Positions 12,284 through 24,053 of a DNA stretch of 64,000 nt are shown here, in pieces (the first letter of the stretch is position 1; each line of letters starts with the position of its first letter). Under the pieces are notes generated by a model. The model was given only the letters and a program-made list of their open reading frames with translations. It had not been told where the DNA came from and made no database searches. Source of the DNA: Chaenocephalus aceratus (Eukaryota; Chordata; Actinopteri; Perciformes; Channichthyidae); contig JAMFTG010000214.1 of assembly GCA_023974075.1 (NCBI GenBank), forward strand, positions 174,005-238,004. The letters are read 5' to 3'. Made by a program: the position numbers and the translations under genes.

Positions 12284-12670
12284 TCATTAAAAATAAAAAT
12301 ATAAAATATATATCTTTTTTAAAAAAAAATTATTTTTATTTTTTTGTATGTGGGAAGAGGTGGGGCGGCGCCCCTAGCGCCCCTATGAGCCGGCCGCCAC
12401 TGGTCTTAATACAACAAATAATTAACATTTATCTATTTTTGGGGTGCACATTTCGCTGTTTGCTGTCCTTATTTCTTTATGTTAGAAACTGGTTGCCAAG
12501 GCCAAGAAGTGGTTGACATTTTTTGTGAATGGTTGCCAATGGCAACCTGGCAACCATTACTGTCGAGCCCTGTGGACATTGGAACAGTACTTCGGCGGCA
12601 CTCGATTACGTAGTATGCTTGAAATAGTGGCTCTGAAGCAGCTTTACTCGAGATTGAGAAACACCCACGG

Positions 12671-13240
12671 TGTGGGAAAGAGCTGCTATCTCTCTGCTCA
12701 CAGTCTGCATCATCCTCCTCTTCCTCCCTCAGTGCAGCCATCCTGGCCTCCTCTTCTAGAAACTGGTGAAGCTTCTTAAACTGCTCCTTAATCTGCGTCT
12801 CTGTGTGTTGAGCCTGGACCTTCATGTGTCCTGCTGTTTGATCAAAGTTCACTTTAACTTCTTCAAAGAGCTTAAGTTTCTCCTGAAAGTGCTGCAGAGC
12901 TTTCTGGAGCTCCTCTCTGAGATCCTGAGCAGCTTCATCGATGGGTCTGAATCTGTTTTCGGTGTGTTCTTGAATCTCTGCAGACGAGACACACTGGCTG
13001 CTGATGGTCCAGACAGAAGAGTCTGAGTTTCTCAGACTGCAGAGAACCTCTGGAGATCTCTGATCTCTCTCCAATAAGGTCTTGCACAGGTTCTTTAAAG
13101 CCAGGTTACAGGGGGGATTCCTTCCTGAAGATTCTGTCTTACAGACTGGACACTCGTGTTGGTTTCTCTCTCCACCAGGTGATGGACCAGTACTTTTTGG
13201 TTTCCTTTTTGGTTTACCTTCAGCAACATGATGAGTCTTC
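12671..13240 (-). pseudogene. TRIM-family (trim35-like) pseudogene fragment
   Basis: The minus strand encodes the end of a RING finger (ECPVCK at about 13150), then PPCNLALKNLCKTLLE. A B-box-like stretch follows in a shifted frame (EKLRLFCLDHQQPVCLVCRD, about 13045-12985). The original frame then resumes with a coiled coil (FRPIDEAAQDLREELQKAL to QFKKLHQFLEEEARMAALRE). This order is that of fish TRIM35/A33-like E3 ubiquitin ligases. Two frameshifts around the B-box, no complete RING and no PRY-SPRY domain mark it as dead. It is cut off by the foldback end at 12670. Confidence 0.8.
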
Positions 13241-14192
13241 TTAAAGAAACCACAATGGAAATAATGTTAGCAGTTAACTTTTTTTAGCTGCCACATCTAA
13301 AAATCTAAAAGATTCTGTCTGGAACAATAGGTTTTTTTTTTATACGCAACCACTCATTTAAGTAGGCTTAGCCTCTTCATGCAGATTTTTGTGATCCAAC
13401 TGTACATTAATTTACTGATATAAACGTGTTAAGTCACCTCCTGTCCTCACCAAGTGTCTAACTAGACTAACTACGTTAGCTAAACAGCTATAGCTTGATT
13501 AGCCTCTCAAATCAGTCTTCAGCTCATTCAGAAGCAGTTTTGGCACTTAATTAAATGGGACATGTTGGTTAGCTAATTGCCATAGCCAGTGAGCAAGTTA
13601 ACAAGCTAGTTAAAAACGGGGCGTTAGCATAGAGCTAGCTAGCAGCTAGACAAGAACAAGAGAACAAGAGAAGACAACGTAAAACGAATATTATTGAAAA
13701 TTGTAATAAGCGTTCCAACATCAGTAGCTATCTATCTTTACCTTAGTCACTCGCGCTGACTGAACTCAAAATAGCGTTTTTGGAAAGTTTTGGCTAACAC
13801 AGCTGCAACTCATCTCCACCTGATCTCCCGCTTATGGCCATGGCTGCATGCAAATTACACATGACTTTGTGCAATGTAATACTAGTGAGAGTCATACGAG
13901 CAAAAGCCTCCACACCAGCCTTGACACATTTGAGTCACACCCTACGTGACGTTTATACATACTTTTAATACAAAAATGATCAGCATAAATGATTGAATAT
14001 ACCTGGTCCTTACCTTTTTGAAATAATGTAGGCTCCCCTTCCAGACACCGGTTGTTCTCCGCCATGAGATGAAGAAAAAAGGCGCACTAAAACCGGAAGT
14101 GTAATTATCTCCAACTGGAGTGCATGCAATCAACTCCCTTAAAGAACACCGGCCTTAGAGCCTTTTCAGCACTGTGTTAAAAGAACCCCCAA
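13241..14192. other. Unit A-specific sequence beside the TRIM fragment
   Basis: No exon could be supported. It is AT-rich, with several GCTAGC/TTAGCTAG motifs. It may include 5' sequence of the TRIM copy, since a RING start would be expected upstream of 13240 on the minus strand, but no RING was found. It ends at 14192, where sequence shared with unit B resumes (ATCAACACTTATCAACTCG). Confidence 0.3.
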
Positions 14193-14836
14193 ATCAACAC
14201 TTATCAACTCGAAATAATTTACACTGAAAAATCTACACTATTTAACACCACAGAATTTGCTGTGGACAAATCAAATCCTGTAGCAGTTCTTAGGATTTAG
14301 CAGCCAGGTATATATTACAGTTATTAAAGATGGCATATGTATATAAAGTATATAGTGCACATAAAGCACATATTGCACATAGTGTGACGGTATTTAACAG
14401 CAGCAAGTTACACAATGTTATAATCGGGAGATAAGTTTCCATTCATTTCGGCAAGCCTGGGCAACAACGATTCAAAGATTTCTTGCTCCCAAACCAATTG
14501 TGTATTTCATTACAGAAAGCAGTTATACCATACTATGTTTAGGTACTAATGAATTATATCCTCAAAACAAACGCACAGATAAATAACAAAGGAAAATACA
14601 TAATTTAATAAATCCACAATATGATAACATTTTACAGATTAATTTAATAAACTTTTACAAAACATAGGTTGATGTTATATCGGGGGGAAAAATACATATT
14701 TAAACATTTAAATTAGTCTCTGCATATTTAAGTAATGCTAGTTTATATAACAGATGAACAGATGTAGAATATCCAGAAAGTAGATGCAAAAAATATATAT
14801 AATGTGTGCATTTCCAACATTTCCTCTGAAAGAGTG
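14193..14836. other. Shared repeat-like DNA 3' of the SWIM gene, unit A
   Basis: AT-rich, matching 45285-45929 closely. No ORF with a recognisable domain. The opening part (ATCAACACTTATC, AATTTACACTGAAAAATC) looks like an interspersed repeat. Several TTTATT motifs could act as polyadenylation signals for minus-strand transcripts. Confidence 0.35.
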
Positions 14837-16635
14837 TTAGTCGTTGAGTTGAGTAGCGAGCCATTCGTTTTGTTTTCGTGGTGCGATGTCTGCTGAGAAG
14901 TCCTTGTATGCCTCGCTGACTTTGAGGACATCTGGGTCTGGCAGCTTCCCCCGCACGGCCTTGTAACGTGTACTCCTTTGAACATGTGTATATGATAATT
15001 AGGACTTTAAGAACAATTTTACACTCGGACAACAATCACAAAGTTGTAGCAGGCGACATACAATTATTTAGGACAATATATATTACCTTACACCGTCAAC
15101 AACTGTAAACTGCTTTGGCTTAGTGGAAGTGAACACCATGTCACTCACTCTGCCTGGTTTCACACCCTATTAATTACAAAAGAATTGTCAAATTAATTGA
15201 AAAGGTCGTTGATGCAACATACTAGATCAGCTCTTGGCACAAAGGAAATACTCATTAAACCGTGGATTGGTTGTTAACGCATACTGTACTTACCATGGTT
15301 CTTGGCTTGTGCCATCGCTGCTCTGTTTCAGTGCAGCTGAGGACAGGGGGGACAGCAGCTGAGGACAGGGGGGACAGCAGCTGAGGACAGGGGGGACAGC
15401 AGCCAGGTTGAGTGTGGAGTAGTGTGCGCTCTGGAACAGCAGTGCAACATTGTGGTTGCAGAGTGCTGTTCCAGCTACACAGGAACACTTTGCCACTGCA
15501 ATCTCCACAGGTGAGCAGTTCTTAAAACAAAATGTCAGTCATTTTACATTTAGGACACTGCTTCAATACAACACAGACAAATGAGAAAGCTGAGAGCAGG
15601 CTGATCAGGCAAGTAGTAGGTGTGGGAAAAGGCTAAACCATGTCAGGTCGTCAGTCACATCACATACGTTCTGCTGTTTGGAATACTGTCATTTAAGGAC
15701 ATTCAAACAGATACGCTTGTATAGCCTGTCTCAGCTCTCTCAATGTATTATCTATCTTATATTATAACTACATAAAATAGTGTTAGTAGAACGTTGAACA
15801 GCTTAACATAGATGTAGGGTACAAAACCAGCACTTACCTAACACTGGCCAATACAAATGGACCCAACATGGATTATACTAACCATTCGGTAAAGAACAGC
15901 AGCCGCCACAACCAGTTTCTGGGGTTTCCATGAAAGCAGAGACGGTTTTCAACCTCTCATTAAGAATCTTTGATGAAAGCTAAGTTTGGGTTTAGCTAAT
16001 ATATTTATCATTTTACACAATAGGGTTACAAAACGAAAATAAATCTGTAGCCCCTTCATGCTACACACACATAGCTAGCTACCAGTTGATGTGAGCACAT
16101 GTATTGTCACTATGTAATCTGTTGCAACACGTCAGGGTTTATTTTAATCCTAAATCACAGGTTACCTACACTAGCCACATCAAAACCCCAGAACATGAAC
16201 CTGATTGAGGCTTTGAACCGATTAACACTTGTTATTTTCCTCCCTACTCTGAGATCGTGAGGCTTTTCATGCTTTCTCATGGACCTGTAACAGCTAGCCC
16301 TGACGCTCACTCTCCCTGAAGGTGGTTCTTTGTTTGAAACTGTGGGGAATTGAATATCATTCATGTTATCCAAAAAAACGTAATAGTACATCATTAAAAT
16401 GCTTTACACTGTAGACAGACTGTCAAGTTGTCAAAGTTAGCCAGTAACTACAGCTTTCTTTGTCACTTACCTTCATAATTGTCGATGTAGCTGGATATGT
16501 AGCTACATCTTGAACCCCTTTTCTCTTTTGCTCCTCGGGGCCAGCTCGCCGCTCGTACCAGCCGATGTACATCACTGATGTTAACCTTCGGTAGGTCTTG
16601 GAGACATCGAGTGTAAAATAGTGCCTATATAACAT
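14837..16635 (-). pseudogene. SWIM zinc-finger gene, frameshifted copy, unit A
   Basis: A minus-strand multi-exon gene. Exon 1 is 16635-16471 (ATG, 55 codons, then GTAAGT). A probable exon ends at 16248 with RVSVRASCYRSMRKHEKPHD. Further exons are 15520-15294, 15166-15087 and 14975-14837, the last ending at TAA. The third holds a SWIM-type finger (KCSCVAGTALCNHNVALLF, pattern CxC...CxH). The next exons encode GVKPGRVSDMVF and RYKAVRGKLPDPDVLKVSEA. This layout recalls fish SWIM proteins, often linked to YqaJ-type nucleases, though no nuclease domain is visible. A 22-bp unit occurs three times at 15342-15407 (once in B); the extra 44 bp shift the frame. Confidence 0.6.
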
Positions 16636-16740
16636 CTATACGCTATCTATCGCTCTTTCCTCTACCGCGCTACTGTAGACCGGAAGTTTACAACCGCACA
16701 CCCAGCCGCCGGAAGTTGATAGACGCCATCTTGTGCAACT
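16636..16740 (-). promoter_or_regulatory. Possible promoter of the SWIM gene
   Basis: Immediately upstream (minus strand) of the exon 1 ATG is CpG-containing sequence with repeated CCGGAAGT, the core of ETS/GABP sites (16679-16687 and 16710-16718), and an AAGATGGCG YY1-like element at 16722-16732. TATA-less ETS/YY1 promoters are typical of housekeeping genes. The same motifs are kept in unit B. Confidence 0.45.
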
Positions 16741-18006
<1,266 letters not shown>

Positions 18007-18849
18007 CTTCTTTTTTTCTTAATGGCACAATTTTATTTTACAGATGTTTATACAAAATAAAATCAACTCGTGAATTATTTCGTATTTCAACAAAAAATAA
18101 ACTACCAAGCAGCATAGCCAATACTGCTATTAAAAATAGCTCCACCTTTGCTTCAATACTAAGGTGATGAACAAATTGAAAAATACATAATTATAACAAA
18201 TATGATTTATTAATAAATGAGAACTTTTACATTTGTAGATGTTGACAAAGTATAATAATTTGTAATATTTCTATATCCTAATAATCTTCTAAACGCTTTC
18301 TGGTTCTTTGAAGGCTCTATCCAGACTATCTTCTGGTTATTGTCTGCATCAATCCCTATTATCTCTTACAACAACAAAAAACAATATCTTGGACATAACC
18401 GCAAGACTGTAACCTCTTCACATTCTGTTGAGATTGTGAGTCAATAGCCATATCTCACACATTGCTGTTTTGAATCATTGCCATGTGGATGACAGTTGAA
18501 CTGGATGATGTAACATGTATGCCATCTGCTGGAAAGAAGACGTATCGCTCTGTTGGCGTCGTTTGGACAACAAAAGCAGAGTGAAGCTCTCATACCATAA
18601 ACAACCTTTGAGTACAGACACCGTCCTGCAGAGAGCACACAGCCCAACAGCACGTTGTTGGTCTAGCGTCATTTTACAAAACGTTTGCATTAAGACGCTA
18701 AGACTAGCTGGTCCATTGTAAAGGTCAGTCCACCTTAAATGAGCAGTGGTTCATCAACAGTCAGTGGTTAACGTATACATCAGAATGACAAAAACATGAA
18801 ACATATTGTCCACAGACAGATTTCTCTCAGGTGTGAAATGTCATAAGAC
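18007..18849 (-). other. 3' flank of FiNZ gene A
   Basis: AT-rich, non-coding, conserved in unit B at 50190-51015. On the minus strand it would be the 3' UTR of the zinc-finger gene; AATAAA-type signals occur near 18204-18212. Small ORFs on both strands at 18441-18721 mirror one another and have no domain. Confidence 0.4.
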
Positions 18850-20568
18850 TTATTCATTGTCCTCTCCATCGGCTTCTGTTTCCATGTGTTCAGCTGAGCT
18901 GCTGACTGGAGGCTCTGCCTCTCCGTTATCCTCAGTTTGAATGTCATTAAGCCGTGAGGACTGACGACCAACACACTTGTGCCTTTTGAAAACACCACAC
19001 CATTTAAATCTTTTGTCACAAACATTGCAGCTGTATATTTCCTCTCCTGTGTGGACTCTCATGTGTGTCTTTAAACTTCCACTATGTGAAAAAGCTTTCT
19101 TACAGACTGAGCATTTGAATGCTTTCTCTCCTGTGTGGACTCTCATGTGTGTCTTTAAACTTCCACTATGTGAAAAAGCTTTCTTACAAACTGAGCATTT
19201 GAATGGTTTCTCTCCTGTGTGGACTTTCATGTGTTCTTTTACAGTTTCCTTCCGTGAAAAGGCTTTCTTACAGACTGAGCATTTGAATGCTTTCTCTCCT
19301 GTGTGGACTCTCATGTGTGTCTTTAAATATCCACTCTGTGAAAAAGCTTTCTTACAGACTGAGCAGCTGTGTGCTCCGTCTCCTGTGTGGACTCTCATGT
19401 GTTTCTTTAAATGTCTCCTATGTGAAAAAGCTTTCTTACAAACTGAGCATTTGAATGGTTTCTCTCCTGTGTGGACACTCATGTGTTCCTTTACAGTTTC
19501 CTTCCGTGAAAAAGCTTTCTTACAGACTGAGCATTTGAATTGTTTCTCTCCTGTGTGGACACTCATGTGTGTCTTTAAATGTTCACTCTGTGAAAAAGCT
19601 TTCTTACAAAGTGAGCATTTGAATGGTTTCTCTCCTGTGTGGACACTCATGTGTGTCTTTAAATGTCCACTCTGTGAAAAAGCTTTCTTACAGACTGAGC
19701 AGCTGTGTGCTCTCTCTCCTGTGTGGACTCTCATGTGTTTCTTTAAATTTACACTATGTGAAAAAGCTTTCTTACAAACTGAGCATTTGAATGCTTTCTC
19801 TCCCGTGTGGACTCTCATGTGTTGATCTAGATCTTTTCTATCTCTAAAAGCTTTCTGACAGACTGAACGGCTGAATGGTTTCTCTCCAGCACTACGTCGG
19901 GGATCACTGACAGATTCTTGTCTATGTTTCAGTGAGTTTGAGCCTGAGGCCGGTTCTCTGGTCTCCTTCCAATCAGCACTGTCTTCAGTGTCAGGTTCAG
20001 AAGAGTCATCAGTGTCTTCAGAAGAGTCTCCAGTGTGGTCCTCAGTCTTTGGTTGTAAACTGCTCTCTGGATCTGAGCTCCTGGCTGGTTCTGGTCCTCC
20101 ACAGTCCTCTCCATCAGCTTCTGTTTCCATGTGTTCAGTTTGTCTTTGATGAGGCTGAGAGGACTGAGGTTTCTCTTCATCATCTTCACTCTTCACAGGG
20201 TCAGGAGTGAAAGTGGACTTGGTGATATCAGCCTCCTCCAGCTCCTGAAGCTGCTCCCCCTCCTGTTCCTGCTTAATGTGTGGGGGGGGCTCTGCGTCCT
20301 CCTGGTCCAGGCTGGTGCTCCCCTCCTGCTGGTCAGGGGGAGGCTCTTCTTTAACCACCACCAGCTGCTGGACATCTGCTCTGTGTTTCCGAAGCTGAGG
20401 CTGTGAAACAGCGTCCAGTAGTTTCTGGAGTCTCTCGTTCTCCTCGTTGGAAAGAGACAGCTCCTCCTCGAGCTCTGCTATTGTTTGTTCAAACAGAGCA
20501 AATATCTCTTCATTAGCAGCAGTGACTCGCTGCTTCTTCAACGACAGCAGCATCTGGACTTTACTCAT
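18850..20568 (-). CDS. FiNZ-family C2H2 zinc-finger protein, intact copy
   Basis: Predicted nuclear DNA-binding protein of 572 residues. The start is the ATG at 20568, where the conserved FiNZ leader MSKVQMLLSLKKQRVTAANE begins; the frame is open further upstream but has no ATG. Residues 1-75 form the FiNZ domain with a coiled coil (EEIFALFEQTIAELEEELSL). An acidic, Ser-rich linker follows to about 228, then eleven fingers at 28-residue spacing (about 232-532) joined by TGEK-type linkers, and a 40-residue acidic tail. Fingers 2-10 are canonical. Finger 1 has R for its first Cys (FSRSVC) and finger 11 ends HKC. The N-terminal part and fingers lie in one coding exon. FiNZ proteins are known as a fish-specific family thought to repress transposons. 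This is the only intact host gene I can support here. Confidence 0.93.
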   Translation of the reverse strand: MSKVQMLLSLKKQRVTAANEEIFALFEQTIAELEEELSLSNEENERLQKLLDAVSQPQLRKHRADVQQLVVVKEEPPPDQQEGSTSLDQEDAEPPPHIKQEQEGEQLQELEEADITKSTFTPDPVKSEDDEEKPQSSQPHQRQTEHMETEADGEDCGGPEPARSSDPESSLQPKTEDHTGDSSEDTDDSSEPDTEDSADWKETREPASGSNSLKHRQESVSDPRRSAGEKPFSRSVCQKAFRDRKDLDQHMRVHTGEKAFKCSVCKKAFSHSVNLKKHMRVHTGERAHSCSVCKKAFSQSGHLKTHMSVHTGEKPFKCSLCKKAFSQSEHLKTHMSVHTGEKQFKCSVCKKAFSRKETVKEHMSVHTGEKPFKCSVCKKAFSHRRHLKKHMRVHTGDGAHSCSVCKKAFSQSGYLKTHMRVHTGEKAFKCSVCKKAFSRKETVKEHMKVHTGEKPFKCSVCKKAFSHSGSLKTHMRVHTGEKAFKCSVCKKAFSHSGSLKTHMRVHTGEEIYSCNVCDKRFKWCGVFKRHKCVGRQSSRLNDIQTEDNGEAEPPVSSSAEHMETEADGEDNE

Positions 20569-20930
20569 GTTTCCTAGATCACCTTTTCCTGCAGACTCCG
20601 TTAAACACACCGTTTCTCTCTCCGTCAAACTCTCAATCTGACTAGTGTTGCTCACGTGTTTCCAGCTAGCATGCTAAGCTAGCTCCTATAGTCCGAGGTA
20701 AACGCTCCAGAAAAAAGAGCACAGAGTCCATTCGGAGGTTTATCCAGACACACAGATGATGGATCAGTAGAGCTGGAGCTCACACACACTTTCTCAGGAA
20801 CACAGAGAGAGAACCGAAGCGACGAGACGCCGCATGCAGGGCTCGAGTTATGTGCGAGCTCCGGTCTTGCCTCTTCCGGATATATGATTTCTCGAGTTTC
20901 CAACGAAGTGTGGCTCTCTGCTCGCCACAG
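20569..20930 (-). promoter_or_regulatory. 5' UTR region of FiNZ gene A
   Basis: Lies between the TATA box and the first ATG on the minus strand. It contains repeated GCTAGC/CATGCTAAGCTAG motifs and a frame that stays open upstream of the ATG from a GTG at 20655. It is strongly conserved in unit B (52480-52836). Confidence 0.5.
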
Positions 20931-21000
20931 CGGCTATTTATATCCACCAGTTGCTCTCTGATTGGCCATCAACGAGCATATCGACGATCGTCCAATCAGA
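20931..21000 (-). promoter_or_regulatory. Core promoter of FiNZ gene A
   Basis: On the minus strand, in order: TCTGATTGG (21000-20992, inverted CCAAT), GGCCAATCAGAG (20967-20956 region, CCAAT) and GGATATAAATAGCC (20945-20932, TATA box). Transcription would start about 30 bases further on, near 20905. The same arrangement is present in unit B. Confidence 0.75.
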
Positions 21001-22020
21001 AGGGAGCTCACGTTGGCAAGGCTCTTTATGCGGCTTATTTAAAAATAACACAGGACACATTTAACCAGACCATAACCCTTAATATAAAAAGTGTTTGATA
21101 AATAATCCCACAGAAAAACTTGTTGACATTTTCAGTGCATCCAGAGAATGTTAATTATATTCAAATGTGTTAAGTTTGTAAGGTTTAAACACATTAATAT
21201 GAAAACAATCCCTTAAACTAAAATGTGACAAATCCAATCTAAATCACTGCGATATATTCCCTGTACTGAAGTAATACTAAAAAAAAGATAATATCTGCAT
21301 TAAAACAGTACACTGTACGGTTAATGAAACATTAAGAGGTAAACAAACATAACATGTAAGTCGCTTTGGATAAAAGCGTCTAACACGTAACATGTAATGT
21401 AATGATAAGCTTTCAGAGGTGCACCAATCAGGGGGCTGCAGGTCTGGAAACAGGAGCTGTAGCAGTTGGCTTTGTCCTGTAAGCACATCCTGAAGTGTAC
21501 CTGTTGTCTAATGAAGTGGTGGAACACGCTGGAGAGACCTGGCTGCATTACAAAGTGAATATCTATTTCCAGAGAAATATAGAATGTTTGGAAGTGTTTG
21601 GAAAGAGCTCAAACACAGATCAATACATAGCAAGCACACCATCTGTCAGGTGTGGCATGACAACATAGTACTGTATCAACTATTTCAAATGTATTGTAGA
21701 AAGTAGAATCGACAAGGAGTACTGCAGCAAAACATTATTAATGACAATTGATGAATTAAAAGAACACAGTAAACACAGAGTTACCCAAGCTGTTTTAAAT
21801 AGATTAGAATAGAATATTATCGCTATTGTCATCGTGCAAAGATAACAACATTTATTTGGCCTCTCTCCCTGCAGTTATACAAATAGACACAAATACATTA
21901 ATACATAAAAGCAACAATGCAATACAATTCTATGTCAATGTGTATATTTACATAGTGCCAACAGATGCTAGAAAAATATCCATACATAATTGTGGTTGAA
22001 GTCTTTGAGGAGTGGAGTCC
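21001..22020. other. Intergenic DNA with interspersed repeat, unit A
   Basis: No gene recognised. Contains AAGTCGCTTTGGATAAAAGC (21358-21378), a motif at the end of several abundant teleost repeats. Relative to unit B about 350 bp near 21665 are absent here. The small ORFs do not look coding. Confidence 0.4.
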
Positions 22021-22024
22021 TGTG

Positions 22025-22068
<44 letters not shown>

Positions 22069-22069
22069 C
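22021..22069. repeat. (GT)n microsatellite
   Basis: About 24 GT dinucleotides with one interruption. Unit B has a deletion that removes this tract and its flanks (counterpart of 21896-22150). Confidence 0.95.
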
Positions 22070-22337
22070 AGCTAGCTAACAACAAACCGAGTTACAGAAG
22101 ACAACTACACTTTAACCACCTTTATATAAACGGTTGGGAAACGTTACATTATTTAATGAAAAAACGAGATTGATTTACTTTTGATACGTTTCCTTTTTGT
22201 TGGACAACAGTTCCGTGATAATACTCCGTAGATGCTGCAGATACTAAGAGCTGCTGCTCTGACTCTCCCTCTCTGGGTCTCCTCGCTTCTAACCGAAGGG
22301 GGAAACAGAAAACTAATTATTCCTAATTTCCTAAAAT

Positions 22338-22916
22338 GTGGTACTTCTACTTTACTCAAGTACAAGATCTGAGTACTTCTACTTTTACTCAAGTACAATA
22401 TCTAAGTACTTCTACTTTTACTCAAGTACAAGATCTGAGTACTTCTACTTTACTCAAGTACAAGATCGGAGTACTTCTACTTTTACTCAAGTACAAGATT
22501 TGAGTACTTCTACTTTTACTCAAGTACAGGATCTGAGTACTTCTACTTTTACCTTAGAAGCAGATCTGAGTACTTCTACTTTACTCAAGTACAAGATCTG
22601 AGTACTTCTACTTTACTCAAGTACAAGATCTGAGTACTTCTGCTTTTACCTTAGAAGCAGATCTGAGTACTTCTACTTTTACTCAAGTACAAGATTTGAG
22701 TACTTCTACTTTTACTCAAGTACAGGATCTGAGTACTTCTACTTTTACCTTAGAAGCAGATCTGAGTACTTCTACTTTTACTCAAGTACAAGATCTGAGT
22801 ACTTCTACTTTACTCAAGTACAAGATCTGAGTACTTCTGCTTTTACCTTAGAAGCAGATCTGAGTACTTCTACTTTTACTCAAGTACAAGATCTGAGGAC
22901 TTCTACTTTTACTCTA
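22338..22916. repeat. 33-bp minisatellite, unit A right side
   Basis: Alternating variants of a roughly 33-bp unit: one carries ACTCAAGTACAAGATCT, the other ACCTTAGAAGCAGATCT, both followed by GAGTACTTCTACTTTT. Each unit contains the inverted pair AAGTAC...GTACTT. It is interrupted by the L2 element at about 22917 and resumes at 29187. The translated Ser/Thr-rich or Tyr-rich ORFs across it are artefacts. Confidence 0.92.
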
Positions 22917-24053
22917 AAACTAAAACTATGCACCGTCTAATAGGCCTGCACGTGCCGTTAACCTCCATGTTATCAAAGTCCAGCCAAAGCAGATCTCCTC
23001 TCATGACATAGAAGTCCAACAAATAAAATTAGCCCTCCTAAATGTCAGATCTCTGAATAATAAAACCTTTGTAGTTAATGACCTGATTAAAGAAAATAAC
23101 TTAGATTGCATCTGCTTAGTGGAGACATGGCTTAATAACGACACAGCTACATCAATAATGAGAGAGACCTGTCCACCAAACTATAGCTTTTATCAGCTGC
23201 CCAGAAAGAACCGAAGAGGAGGAGGGGTTGCAGCCAGTTTCTCCTCGACATGTTTGTTCAGAATAACAGAACTAGGTGAGTTCATGTCGATGGAATATCT
23301 AGCCATTGAACTAAAAACTGAATCAACCATAATTGTCACAATATACCGTCCACCTCGACACTCGCCATCATGTATACAAGAGTCCTCTGAGCTGATCTCA
23401 CTGTGTTACCAGTTACGATAAGGTGATCCTAAACGGAGACCTGAATATTCATATCAATAAAAAAGCAGACTCCAAAGCTATAGAGCTTGCAAATCTACTA
23501 GATAGCTTTGATCTAACACAGCATATAATGAATGCAACTCACCGACATGGTAACACATTAGACTTAGTGATAACAACTGGACTAAACATCAATAATATCT
23601 CAATAACTGAGCTACCTCTCTCCGACCATCACTGTATATTCTTTGATGCTGAAATGACCCTGACTAAAACTAAAAAATAAGTCATGGTTCAAAAAAGGCT
23701 CCTTAACGACAAAGCTGTATCAAAGTTCACCGATCTCATCAGACTATATGAACCACACAGTCATGACAGCTCTCTGAATGAAATGGTAGAACATCTCAAT
23801 GATGCTCTATCATCTGTATTAAATGCTGTTGCCCCACTAAAATCTAAAAAGAAATCGACAAGCAGAGCCTCCCCCTGGTTGAACTATAATGTTGTCAAGG
23901 AAGAAAAAATTAAATGTCGTGCAGCAGAGAGAAAATGGAGGAAAACAAAATCCACTATCTGCTGTGAAATCTACAAAGATGCTTTAACTGCCTTTAACAG
24001 AACCATCCGACGAGCAAGGAAAGATTCTGTTTCCAATATTATGACAGTGTCCT

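Larger units (their letters stand above)
9990..12285 (+). mobile_element. L2-clade LINE, 5'-truncated, unit A
   Basis: Non-LTR retrotransposon that keeps the end of the EN-RT linker, the whole reverse transcriptase and the 3' UTR. It ends with AAAGCACTTTGAATTGCC, GTGCTCTATAAATAAACTTG and a (CCTTG)n tail, as L2-type fish LINEs do. The endonuclease domain is missing, which is typical of incomplete reverse transcription. It is found only in unit A. Confidence 0.9.
6508..12572. mobile_element. hAT-like element with CAGGG termini, unit A
   Basis: The left end reads CAGGGTTCAACGCTAACT and the inverse of the right end reads CAGGGCTCGACAGTAATG. Subterminal GGTTGCCA repeats are present on both sides. 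It splits the right arm of the foldback, and TGGAC is found on both flanks as a partial target duplication. Only about 0.55 kb of left and 0.3 kb of right element sequence are recognisable. Other transposons fill the interior, and no transposase of its own was seen. Confidence 0.65.
5906..12670. mobile_element. Foldback element with split right arm, unit A
   Basis: The left arm (5906-6130, starting CCGTGG and GTTTCTCAATCTCGAG) is an imperfect inverse of two separated blocks. These are 6371-6507 and 12573-12670, the latter ending CTCGAGATTGAGAAAC...CCACGG. The gap in the right arm is exactly filled by the CAGGGTTC hAT (6508-12572). The 60-150 aa ORFs inside the arms on both strands are by-products of the inverted repeat and are not genes. 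Confidence 0.7.

Noticed and set aside
12220..12516. 98-codon ORF starting with repeated PCLAL
   Set aside because: Translation of the (CCTTG)n tail of the L2.
18977..19825. 282-codon plus-strand ORF with repeated FSPVWTLMC
   Set aside because: Exact antisense of the FiNZ zinc-finger array; its repeats mirror the 84-bp finger repeat.
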